From: Candidatus Krumholzibacteriia bacterium
Lineage (GTDB): Bacteria; Krumholzibacteriota; Krumholzibacteriia; LZORAL124-64-63
Length of the DNA stretch: 18,086 bases
Reading direction: 5' to 3'
NCBI GenBank assembly: GCA_030590265.1
Contig: JAUUYW010000024.1
Span: forward strand, 1-18,086
Under the pieces are notes generated by a model. That model was not told the DNA's origin and ran no database searches. It saw nothing but the letters and a program-made list of their open reading frames with translations. A program made the translations under genes and the position numbers. Below are positions 6,383-13,878 of this stretch, one piece after another (within the stretch, counting starts at the first letter, position 1; the number at the start of each line of letters is the position of its first letter).

Positions 6383-9300
6383 TTATTTTCGAATATTTTC
6401 CACAAGAACGGCAATCTGATACAGGGATTTTTCCGCCTGGGACAACAGCAAAGCCCGGGCATCCAGGAGATTGGCGGGGTTATTCACCAAATCGGTTTCG
6501 ATGGCCCGGAATGCCAGGGCAGTCAGCAGGCTTTCCAGAGCTTCCTTGTTGAAAAACTCCTTGTTCTGATGCCGGTTGATCTGCAAAAAGTCACGGACCG
6601 AATAAAGGTCAAGGGCCTGCACGAGCCAGGACGTTTCACCCATGGCCATGAGCTTCATGAATTCCTGTCCGGAAGCCATGATTTCGGCCAACCAAACAGT
6701 GGACCTTCCCACATAAGAATCCCCGGCCCATTCGGTCATGGCAGAAGCCATTTCTTCGAGGATCAAAGGTGTGTCGGAACCAACCAGGGTGCACTCCTGG
6801 ATCTTCACGCTGGTTTGTTTGGACCAATGACCGGGCAAGTCCCGGAGCAAATCAGCCAAATAGTTGGCCTGAAGAACCCGACTTCCGGGCAGGCCCTCGA
6901 TCAATTCATCCAAATCCTTTCGCGTGCCGGTCCCTGGCTTGAATTTCTCGAGACGAAGCTGCCATTGGGGTCCCAGGAAGCCATGTTCAGATGAAAATTC
7001 CTTTTTCCCCAGGTCTTTTTCCACAAAAGGCAGAGCTTCCAGACCAGCCAATATCTCAGGTGATAGAGAAAGCCTGATTTCAGCCAGGGCCGGAGCAATT
7101 TCAGCCCGGCGCCGGGCCCGGATCATATCCGGGACCCCTGCACCGGCCAATTCATCAGCCAATTTTGACCAGGACCCATCCTCATCGACCACTTGGCGGA
7201 AATCCACCAGGGCGCGGGATTGGTACCCATACAAGTGGGTGTGGAAACCGTGGTGAACCAGGTCGCTGCCACGCTGCAGATATTCAAGGCCGTCACTATG
7301 ATCGCGGAAGAAGTACCAGACATCCGAAGAGTCATCCAACTGCAGGGCTTCGGCGAGGGAGCGCCGAACCAGATAGGGTTGTTCGGAAGATCCGGTGTTC
7401 ACAGCGGAGCTGTTGCTGATGGTGCCACTGGTTTCTTCGTAACTGTTGTTGTAGATGATGATGGCCTTCTCGTCACCGCTGCGATTGGTGTAGGCAAAAA
7501 CATTTTCATCCACATAGCCGCTGTCCGATTCGAAGTCGAAAAGGGCAAAGTGTTCGGCACCACTGAAGAGATGCCGCAGTCTCATCAAGGGGAAGATTTC
7601 CCGCTCGTGGCGTTGGACCATTTCTTCGTCAATGCTCTCGTCCCAGCAGGCCTTCCGGTATTCCATGCCGTATTTTTCGCTGAAACCTTCAATTTGCCCG
7701 TGGCCGACCATGGGCAGGCCCGGCAAAGTAACCAGCAACAGAGCGCAACCGAAATACTTGTCCGATCTGCCGAACTGTTCGACGGCGGTTTTTTCGTCGG
7801 GATTGTTCATGAAATTCACAAACCGCTGCAACACGGCAGGGCTGAACTCCAGCACGTTTTTCAGGGTCTGCCGATACTTGGCGTTGTCTTCCATCTTGAG
7901 CATGTTCATGAAGGCGCTGTTGTAGACCCGGTGCATGCCCAGGGTGCGCACGAAGTAACCTTCCATCAGCCAGAAGGCTTCCGCCAAAAGCAGGGTGTCG
8001 GGTGCTTCCGCAGCCACCCGGTCAACCACCTGACGCCAGAACTCTTCGGGAAAGACCCGGTTGAACTCTTCACGACTCATGCCGTGTTCGGCGCGGCTGG
8101 GAATGGCGCCGGCATCACCAGGAGCGGGAAACCACAGGCGCTGGTAATGATTTTTGGCCAGGGTCATGGCTGCGTCGAAACGAATGATGGGGAACATGCG
8201 GGCCACATCAAGGATGACGTCGGTGACGGCCTTGCGCACCTCAGGCAGCAGGAAGTTCAGCTGGGCGGTGTCGTTCCAGGGCATGCTGGTGCCATCGTTG
8301 CCGTGGTAGATGTAGCGGGTGTGTCCGGTTTGGTTGTCCACTCGCTGGAAAACCACCGAGGCATCTCGCTGATCCCAGTAACCATCTTCAATGCGCACCG
8401 AGATGTTGGGATGGTCGCACAAGTCGCCGCCGGTGAAATCGTAGGCGGGGAAGGGCGGGTGTTCGGCCTGCAGAAACCAATCGGGATGGTCGATGATCCA
8501 GTTGCTGTCGATGCCCATGTGGTTGGGAACCATGTCGCTGGCCAGGCGGATGCCTCTTTGCTCGGCCCGATGGGCCAGATTCTGATAGGCATCCTGACCA
8601 CCCAGATCCTGAGCGATTTGATAGTCGCGCAAGGCGTAGGCACTGGCGGCCGCGTCGGGGTTGCCCAGGTATTGTTTGATCAGCCGGGAAGCTTCTGACC
8701 GCTCCCACAAACCGATCAGCCACAAGCCGGTGATACCCCAACGAGCCAGTTTGTCCAGCTCTTCATCCGGTATATCCGACAAGGTGCGCACGGGATAGCC
8801 GTACCAGCGGGAGAGCTGATCCAGCCACACATAGACCGACTTGGCCATGAGCACCACGTTGCTCATCCAATGGGCATCCTGGCTGAAGGCTTCGGGCTCT
8901 GGCATGGCGTCATCCCAGCCGGGTGAGTGGGGACCAAATTCCAGAACCGGAGGCGGGCCGGGCTCACCACCGCGTTGCACATCAATTTCCTTCAGGATAT
9001 CCAAAGCAATTTGCAGACGCCGAATGAGCTCTTCCGGCAACAGGTGAGCCCAGTTTTTGCGAATGAATTCGATTTGGCCGCTGAGAGAATCCGGGCTGGC
9101 CAGCATGGGGCTGCGCAGCAGGTGCAAAAGGCTGCCGCCTTCGCCGGTGGCTGGCTCCGAGTCTTCAAAAAAGTCTTCGAGGCCAGTGATAAAGGGGACA
9201 AAGGAGGCCTGCCGGCGCAGCTCCTGATCATCAAAAAGATGAGATGCTTCGGCTGCGGCAGGGTTTGAAGTGTTCAAAAAGAGCAGGAGCATTTCCAGGG

Positions 9301-9766
9301 TGGCCTGGTCCATACCGCTGCCGACATCGCTGGCGCCCATGAGAAAATCTCGTCCGGTGCGGCGAGCCAGCTGCACTTCCAGGGGCGGAAAAAGTTCCAC
9401 AAAGGAACGATACAAGGCCGAGACCGCTTCGGTGCCCAAACGCTGGCCGGCCCATTGGCGACCCCGTTCCAGGCAACCCGGATTGTCCCGGGTGAAGTAT
9501 TGGTTGGCAAGGAAGCGTAGCACCTGGTTGACGGTGCGCAGGGCCAGCAGGGTTTCCGCGTGAACAGAGGGCAAACCATCGGATTGCCGGGACTCATCCT
9601 GGTTGATGCGGTCGCTCAGTTTGCGGATTTCATAGCTGGGATCGGCTAGTCCTTCGGTCAGTTCATCGGACAGCACCGAACGCACGGCATAGCGGTGCCA
9701 GGTGTGGTCGGACAGGGGAAAACCGAAAACAAAATATTCAGCTGGCTGGTTTTTTTCATTACCCAT
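6383..9766 (-). CDS. Large alpha-amylase family (GH13) glycoside hydrolase/transglycosidase
   Basis: The protein is 1127 aa with no signal peptide, so probably cytoplasmic. It acts on alpha-glucans or a related alpha-glucoside. A helical N-terminal region of about 330 residues precedes a (beta/alpha)8 catalytic domain (about 335-740), followed by some 380 mainly helical residues. The GH13 regions are visible: region I DMVPNHMG (411-418), region II IIRFDAAM with nucleophile Asp531, region III LLLAEAFW with acid/base Glu596, and region IV NFMNNPDE with stabiliser Asp657. In region IV the usual NHD is NPD, so the substrate-binding His is missing. PGLPMVGHGQIEG (681-693) is a strong family signature, and FGPHSPGW (277-284) is another segment likely to be conserved. 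The open frame extends upstream past 10000, but that part overlaps the divergent gene. ATG at 9766 has a weak AGGAAAGGGA site 11 bases upstream. Glycogen or trehalose handling is plausible, but the exact reaction is unknown. Confidence 0.87.
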   Translation of the reverse strand: MGNEKNQPAEYFVFGFPLSDHTWHRYAVRSVLSDELTEGLADPSYEIRKLSDRINQDESRQSDGLPSVHAETLLALRTVNQVLRFLANQYFTRDNPGCLERGRQWAGQRLGTEAVSALYRSFVELFPPLEVQLARRTGRDFLMGASDVGSGMDQATLEMLLLFLNTSNPAAAEASHLFDDQELRRQASFVPFITGLEDFFEDSEPATGEGGSLLHLLRSPMLASPDSLSGQIEFIRKNWAHLLPEELIRRLQIALDILKEIDVQRGGEPGPPPVLEFGPHSPGWDDAMPEPEAFSQDAHWMSNVVLMAKSVYVWLDQLSRWYGYPVRTLSDIPDEELDKLARWGITGLWLIGLWERSEASRLIKQYLGNPDAAASAYALRDYQIAQDLGGQDAYQNLAHRAEQRGIRLASDMVPNHMGIDSNWIIDHPDWFLQAEHPPFPAYDFTGGDLCDHPNISVRIEDGYWDQRDASVVFQRVDNQTGHTRYIYHGNDGTSMPWNDTAQLNFLLPEVRKAVTDVILDVARMFPIIRFDAAMTLAKNHYQRLWFPAPGDAGAIPSRAEHGMSREEFNRVFPEEFWRQVVDRVAAEAPDTLLLAEAFWLMEGYFVRTLGMHRVYNSAFMNMLKMEDNAKYRQTLKNVLEFSPAVLQRFVNFMNNPDEKTAVEQFGRSDKYFGCALLLVTLPGLPMVGHGQIEGFSEKYGMEYRKACWDESIDEEMVQRHEREIFPLMRLRHLFSGAEHFALFDFESDSGYVDENVFAYTNRSGDEKAIIIYNNSYEETSGTISNSSAVNTGSSEQPYLVRRSLAEALQLDDSSDVWYFFRDHSDGLEYLQRGSDLVHHGFHTHLYGYQSRALVDFRQVVDEDGSWSKLADELAGAGVPDMIRARRRAEIAPALAEIRLSLSPEILAGLEALPFVEKDLGKKEFSSEHGFLGPQWQLRLEKFKPGTGTRKDLDELIEGLPGSRVLQANYLADLLRDLPGHWSKQTSVKIQECTLVGSDTPLILEEMASAMTEWAGDSYVGRSTVWLAEIMASGQEFMKLMAMGETSWLVQALDLYSVRDFLQINRHQNKEFFNKEALESLLTALAFRAIETDLVNNPANLLDARALLLSQAEKSLYQIAVLVENIRK

Positions 9767-9789
9767 GGCAGGTGGGTTCCCTTTCCTGC

Positions 9790-9817
9790 TTGATTCCTGA
9801 CCCTCAATCCGGATAAT
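9790..9817 (+). promoter_or_regulatory. Possible sigma70-type promoter in the divergent region
   Basis: TTGATT (9790-9795), a 16-base spacer and GATAAT (9812-9817) match the -35 and -10 consensus at 4/6 and 5/6. Transcription would start near 9824 and read the AtuA-family gene. A start there would cut through the AGGAGG (9821-9826) in front of the short upstream ORF, so either the promoter or that ORF's ribosome site may be incidental. Confidence 0.35.
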
Positions 9818-9836
9818 TGAAGGAGGCAAAAGATTG

Positions 9837-9926
9837 ATGGTCACCCCAAGGGTGATCCGAAGCCCTATTATCAGCCCTGATCCTGAAATGACAAGGGTCC
9901 ATTGGCGGCGAAAGGACAAAGCGTGA
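9837..9926 (+). CDS. Possible 29-residue upstream ORF overlapping the AtuA-family start
   Basis: ATG at 9837 is preceded by a full AGGAGG (9821-9826) with a ten-base spacer. The alternative TTG at 9834 has a seven-base spacer. The frame encodes 29 residues, beginning MVTPRVIRSP and ending WRRKDKA, and stops at TGA 9924-9926. The stop overlaps the GTG start (9923-9925) of the next gene as GTGA, the classic arrangement of translational coupling. The peptide is basic and has no recognisable domain. It may be a leader peptide, or a chance frame with a chance ribosome site. Confidence 0.3.
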   Translation: MVTPRVIRSPIISPDPEMTRVHWRRKDKA

Positions 9927-11719
9927 AAAAGAAGATTCGCATCGGCAACGCAGGTGGTTACTGGGGAGACGATCTGGACGCCCTCTATCGTCAGCTCAAG
10001 GGTGGCCAGCTTGACTACATCACCATGGATTTTCTGGCCGAAATCACCATGTCCATTTTGCGCAAACAACAGCTGCGCAACCCTGCCCTGGGATACGCCA
10101 AGGATTTTCTGACCCAGCTGGAAACCTGCCTGCCTTTGATCGTGGACAAGAATGTGCGCGTGATCACCAACGCCGGTGGCATCAATCCTGTTGGTCTGGG
10201 ACGCGAAATCATCAAACTTGCCAAAAAACAGGGTTACGATTTGAAAGTGGGAGTGGTGTACGGCGACGACATCACCAACCAGCTTTACGAACTGACCGCC
10301 GCCGGTGAAAAGTTCACCAACATGGAAAATGGCACCGACTTTGCCGGAGTGCGCCATCAGGTGACTTCGGCCAATGTTTATCTGGGAGCCGAGCCTGTGG
10401 TGGCCGCCCTGGATGCGGGCTGCCAGATCATCGTCACCGGTCGGGTCACTGACACCGGCATCACCATGGCCCCCATGATTCACGAATTTGGTTGGGCCAT
10501 GGACGACTGGGATCGCCTGGCATCAGGCCTGGTGGCGGGTCACATCATCGAGTGCGGTGCCCAGGGTTCGGGAGGCAACATCACCGACTGGCAGGATGTG
10601 CCCAGCTTCCACAACATCGGTTACCCCATCATTGAAATGCACCGTGACGGTACTTTCTACGTCACCAAACATGGTCGCACTGGTGGTTTGATCTGCGAAA
10701 AGTCGGTCAAGGAGCAGTTGGTTTACGAAATGGGGAACCCTGCTCAATACATCTCACCCGATGGTGTTGCTTTCTTCGACACCATTGAAGTGGAGGAAAT
10801 CAAAACCAACCGGGTCAAAATCAGTGGAGTGCGTGGTGGCCCATCACCGGCCATGCTCAAGGTTTCCATGGCCTACGAAGACGGTTGGAAGGCTGCCGGC
10901 GAGGTGCTGATCAGCGGTCCTGATGTGCGCAAAAAAGCTGCCGTTGTGGAAGATATCTTTTGGAAAAAGGTTGGGCACAAGTTTGAGAAGACGCACACCG
11001 CCCTGGTGGGGGCCGGCTCAATTTGGCCGGATATCCTGTCGAATTACGAACCCAATGAAGTCTACCTTCGCTTTGGCGTTTGCGATCATAACCTTGATAA
11101 AATCAACGATTTCAGCAAGGCATTGCCTGCCCTGATTTTGGCCGGACCTTCGGGGATGGCCGTCAGCACAGGGGGCAGACCTCGTCCCCAGGCGGTGGTG
11201 GCCTACTGGCCTGCACTGGTGCGCCGGGATCATTGTGTGGCCAAGGTTTTAACTGTCGGCACAGATGGCAGTGAAGACTTTCATGAGATCCAATTCCCCA
11301 TGCGTGAAGGCATGGGTGATCCGGTTTTCAGTGATGAACCTCGCCGGCCCCGCAAAATCCAGAAGTGGAAAGGTGCCCTGAAGGAGGTTTCCTTGCGCCA
11401 ACTGTGCTATGCCCGCAGCGGTGACAAGGGTGACATGTGCAATGTGGGTGTTCTGGCCCGTTCCCCCCTGATTTACAGCTGGATTCAGGAAAATTTAACA
11501 GCCCGACTGGTCAAAAAGTTCTTCAAGGGCAAGGTCCTGGGCAAGGTGACCCGTTATGAGCTGGATAATCTGCAGGGATTGAACTTTCTGATGGATGGGG
11601 CTTTGGGTGGTGGTGGAACCACAAGTCTTTTGGTGGACCCTCAGGGCAAGACCATGAGCCAGGCTTTGCTGGAGATGAAAGTGAAGGTACCCAGCGCGTT
11701 ATTGCGAGGTCTATCTTGA
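9923..11719 (+). CDS. AtuA-family protein (DUF1446), acyclic terpene utilization-like
   Basis: The 598-aa protein matches the two-part AtuA family. The large N-terminal DUF1446 domain (about 1-450) opens with IRIGNAGGYWGDD and contains YITMDFLAEITMS, VITNAGGINP and GAQGSGGNITDW. The small C-terminal AtuA-like domain (about 487-598) starts RQLCYARSGDKGD, with ARSGDKGDMCNVGV at 497-510. AtuA was named from the Pseudomonas acyclic terpene (citronellol/geraniol) catabolic cluster, but the reaction is not settled. None of the other atu-type genes (acyl-CoA carboxylase, dehydrogenase, hydratase) is nearby, so terpene use should not be inferred. I choose GTG at 9923 because AAAGGA sits six bases upstream and the next residues are the conserved KKKIRIGNAGG. 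A TTG at 9902 would add seven residues. The start overlaps the stop of a short upstream ORF. Confidence 0.88.
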   Translation: MKKKIRIGNAGGYWGDDLDALYRQLKGGQLDYITMDFLAEITMSILRKQQLRNPALGYAKDFLTQLETCLPLIVDKNVRVITNAGGINPVGLGREIIKLAKKQGYDLKVGVVYGDDITNQLYELTAAGEKFTNMENGTDFAGVRHQVTSANVYLGAEPVVAALDAGCQIIVTGRVTDTGITMAPMIHEFGWAMDDWDRLASGLVAGHIIECGAQGSGGNITDWQDVPSFHNIGYPIIEMHRDGTFYVTKHGRTGGLICEKSVKEQLVYEMGNPAQYISPDGVAFFDTIEVEEIKTNRVKISGVRGGPSPAMLKVSMAYEDGWKAAGEVLISGPDVRKKAAVVEDIFWKKVGHKFEKTHTALVGAGSIWPDILSNYEPNEVYLRFGVCDHNLDKINDFSKALPALILAGPSGMAVSTGGRPRPQAVVAYWPALVRRDHCVAKVLTVGTDGSEDFHEIQFPMREGMGDPVFSDEPRRPRKIQKWKGALKEVSLRQLCYARSGDKGDMCNVGVLARSPLIYSWIQENLTARLVKKFFKGKVLGKVTRYELDNLQGLNFLMDGALGGGGTTSLLVDPQGKTMSQALLEMKVKVPSALLRGLS

Positions 11720-11837
11720 TTTGCAAATAAAATGGGGAGATTTCTCATTTTGCCAAACACCAGATTATAGGAGCCAAACGGTCTCAATTCCGGGGCCGTA
11801 AATTTCCGGCAATCCGATCCATAATCTGGAGGACAAA

Positions 11838-12419
11838 ATGAAACTGATTACTATTGCTATCTTGACCATGCTCATGGCAACTTCCGCCCTGGCCATCAGT
11901 GATCCCACTCCCAACACCATCGGGATTTATCTGGACACAGAAGCAGACGAAATGTGCGTCGATGGTTTGACCGAAGCGATGACTGAGTTCACCCTGTACA
12001 TGATCCTTACCAACCCCACTTTTGACACCATGCACGGGTTTTTGGCAGGGTATCATTTTGAGGGAGTCGCCCAGTTAAACACTGCCGTTCTGGCCCATGC
12101 AAACGCCACGGACTCGGGCAGTCTGGGTGACCATCTTGTCAACTATGACTCGCCTGTGCCAACCAGCACCATCACGCCTTTGATGACTATCACCGCTACT
12201 TACGTTGACTTTGAATATGGGCCTGCTGTCTTGCAATTGCATGGTATTATGCTGGCTGCCCTCACCGGGAATGTCCCTGCGGCCATATTGGACGGAAACG
12301 AGCTCTTTGACCTGCACCTCAGCTTCGATGACGGCAGCACTGTCCGCATCAATGCAGGGTGCAACCCCGTTGCCAATGAAAGTTTGTCTTTTGACGGTAT
12401 CAAGAGTCTTTATCGCTGA
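11838..12419 (+). CDS. Secreted protein of unknown function with FDGIKSLYR C-terminal tail
   Basis: The 193-aa protein has a clear Sec signal peptide (MKLITIAILTMLMATSALA, likely cleaved after ALA at 19). The mature part begins ISDPTPNTIGIYLDTEADE and looks all-beta, with many Thr/Val/Leu alternations and no lysine-rich helices, as in a single beta-sandwich. Two cysteines (in DEMCVDG and NAGCNPV) are positioned to form a disulfide in the periplasm or outside. The final nine residues FDGIKSLYR match the end of the truncated gene at 2-100. A strong GGAGG ribosome site lies seven bases before the ATG. I do not recognise an enzymatic motif. A structural, adhesive or surface role is possible. It stands alone, with 118 bp in front and a hairpin behind. 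Confidence 0.82.
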   Translation: MKLITIAILTMLMATSALAISDPTPNTIGIYLDTEADEMCVDGLTEAMTEFTLYMILTNPTFDTMHGFLAGYHFEGVAQLNTAVLAHANATDSGSLGDHLVNYDSPVPTSTITPLMTITATYVDFEYGPAVLQLHGIMLAALTGNVPAAILDGNELFDLHLSFDDGSTVRINAGCNPVANESLSFDGIKSLYR

Positions 12420-12435
12420 CCTTGATTGAGTTGAT

Positions 12436-12474
12436 GACGGCCGTTGCTGGCCAATATGGCAACGGCTGTCGCTT
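12436..12474 (+). terminator. Rho-independent terminator-like hairpin after the secreted protein gene
   Basis: GACGGCCGTTGC (12436-12447) pairs with GCAACGGCTGTC (12459-12470) over twelve pairs including one G-U, with an eleven-base loop. It begins 17 bases after the stop at 12419. The following T-run is poor (GCTTTCCC), so termination may be partial. Confidence 0.68.
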
Positions 12475-12497
12475 TCCCATCGAAGCCCCTTTAGCTA

Positions 12498-12526
12498 TGG
12501 CCAACGGGTTCACTTTCCCCTATGAT
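12498..12526 (+). promoter_or_regulatory. Weak candidate promoter for the membrane protein-lemA pair
   Basis: TGGCCA (12498-12503), 17 bases, then TATGAT (12521-12526) match the sigma70 boxes at 4/6 and 5/6. The position suits a start near 12533, ahead of the ribosome site AAAGGA (12552-12557) and GTG at 12565. Confidence 0.28.
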
Positions 12527-12564
12527 TTGCCGAACTTAATTCGCTTTTCCCAAAGGAACTCCAG

Positions 12565-13230
12565 GTGGTCCCCTATCTTATTGCCATTTTTGTTGTGCTT
12601 ATTATCGTCGGTGCCATTTATGCGTGGTACGAGGAAGAAAAACGTCGCACTGCTTTGCGAGACTGGTGCCAGCGCCAGGGTTGGAAAATGTTGGGACACA
12701 GCGTTCAGGGCTGGCATGTGGATTATCCCGGCATCAAACTGTTCAAAATGGGACACAGCCAGGAAGGTGATAACATCATCACCGGACATTTTCGCGGACG
12801 GCCCGTGACTCTGTTGGACTATGAATACACCACCGGGTCCGGCAAAAACCGCACGACCCATCGCCATGGGATTACTATCCTGGGGTGTGATTTTACCACC
12901 ATCCCCATGCAGATCCGGCCTGAATATTTTTTCGACAAATTGGGGGAGTTCCTCGGCGGTGGCGATATTGATTTTGAATCAGCGGAATTCAGCCGTCAGT
13001 TTCATGTGAAAAGTGCCGATCGTAAATGGGCCTACGACATCATCCATACCCGGACCATGGAGTATCTCTTGCAGGCCCCTGATTTTTCCATCGAATATGG
13101 ATTTGGTGAGATCGTGATCATGACCACCGGTCGGTGCACTCCCGAGCAATACGAGCAACAGGTGGCCATGGCCATGGAGCTCTACGATCTGATCCCCGAC
13201 TATGTCAAAAAACAGATGAAAGGTGAATGA
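12565..13230 (+). CDS. Membrane-anchored protein of unknown function, partner of LemA
   Basis: The 221-aa protein starts at GTG, with AAAGGA seven bases upstream. One N-terminal transmembrane helix (about 3-22, PYLIAIFVVLIIVGAIYAWY) is followed by a charged stretch and a soluble domain. The domain has a TGHFRGRPVTLLDYEYTTGS core and a KNRTTHRHGITIL strand pair (about 72-110), which recalls the FRGR..-DY.Y-THR..-V pattern of DUF3137-like or related hypothetical membrane proteins. I cannot confirm the family by eye. With the stated topology the soluble domain would be cytoplasmic by the positive-inside rule (EEEKRR after the helix), though this is uncertain. Its TGA overlaps the lemA start as ATGA, so the two are translationally coupled and probably work together. 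Confidence 0.77.
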   Translation: MVPYLIAIFVVLIIVGAIYAWYEEEKRRTALRDWCQRQGWKMLGHSVQGWHVDYPGIKLFKMGHSQEGDNIITGHFRGRPVTLLDYEYTTGSGKNRTTHRHGITILGCDFTTIPMQIRPEYFFDKLGEFLGGGDIDFESAEFSRQFHVKSADRKWAYDIIHTRTMEYLLQAPDFSIEYGFGEIVIMTTGRCTPEQYEQQVAMAMELYDLIPDYVKKQMKGE

Positions 13231-13799
13231 GCATGCCTTTGGTTTTTCCGTTGGGATTTTTATTTTTTTTGTTGATCTGGGTGATCGTGGTTTACAACGG
13301 CTTGGTGAAGATTCGACAAATGGTGAGGGAGAGCTGGTCCGGCATTGATACCGAACTCAAAAGAAGGTACGACCTGATCCCCAATGTGGTGGAAGTGGTC
13401 AAGGGTTATGCCACCCACGAAAAAGAGTTGTTCACAGCGGTGACCGAGGCCAGAAACCAGGCTGTGGCATCCACTGGTGATACCAGCAGCCAGGCCAAGG
13501 ACGAACGGCATTTGGTGACCAGCATGCGGCAATTGCTGGCCGTGGCCGAGTCGTATCCCGATTTGAAAGCCAGCAAGCACTATTTGGACCTGCAGGATGA
13601 ACTTTCCAACACTGAAGACCGCATTCAGGCAGCCCGACGGTTTTTCAACGCCAATGTGCGCGATTTGAACACCAAGGTAGAGTCTTTTCCCTCCAATCTC
13701 ATCGCTTCGCTGTTCAATTTTGAAAAGGAAGACTTTTTCGAGGTGGAAAAAGCCGTCATCCGGAACGTGGTTGATATCTCATTTACCGACAATCCCTGA
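13227..13799 (+). CDS. lemA: LemA family protein
   Basis: The 190-aa protein has the LemA layout: an N-terminal membrane helix (about 6-24, VFPLGFLFFLLIWVIVVYN) then a helical bundle. Diagnostic stretches are YNGLVKIRQMVRESWSGID (23-41), LKRRYDLIPNVVEVVKGYA (44-62) and THEKEL right after. LENTEDRI-type repeat region is represented by ELSNTEDRIQAARRFFN (about 129-145) and SFPSNLIASLFNF (about 156-168), both conserved in the family. LemA proteins are widespread, with an undefined role. They are often found beside TPM-domain or DUF3137-type membrane proteins and are linked to envelope stress in some bacteria. The ATG overlaps the preceding gene's stop. A second ATG two codons on (13233) is also usable. 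Confidence 0.93.
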   Translation: MSMPLVFPLGFLFFLLIWVIVVYNGLVKIRQMVRESWSGIDTELKRRYDLIPNVVEVVKGYATHEKELFTAVTEARNQAVASTGDTSSQAKDERHLVTSMRQLLAVAESYPDLKASKHYLDLQDELSNTEDRIQAARRFFNANVRDLNTKVESFPSNLIASLFNFEKEDFFEVEKAVIRNVVDISFTDNP

Positions 13800-13878
13800 T
13801 TTATTCGTACAGATTTTCAATCTCCAGCCGAAGATTAGAGTGATGCCAGCTGATCCTCTCTTTGTATGGAGAATTTGA

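Noticed and set aside
7193..8698. A 501-codon plus-strand open frame antisense to the GH13 gene
   Set aside because: It is fully antisense to a gene with intact catalytic motifs, shows no domain-like sequence of its own, and is typical of shadow frames in GC-rich DNA.
9767..10483. Upstream extension of the GH13 reading frame on the minus strand
   Set aside because: The extension lies antisense to the conserved N-terminus of the AtuA-family gene and has no GH-like content. The ATG at 9766 is a better start.
11731..11752. Weak inverted repeat AAAATGGGGAG / CTCATTTT after the AtuA-family gene
   Set aside because: Pairing needs a three-base bulge and has no T-run following, so it is not a convincing terminator.
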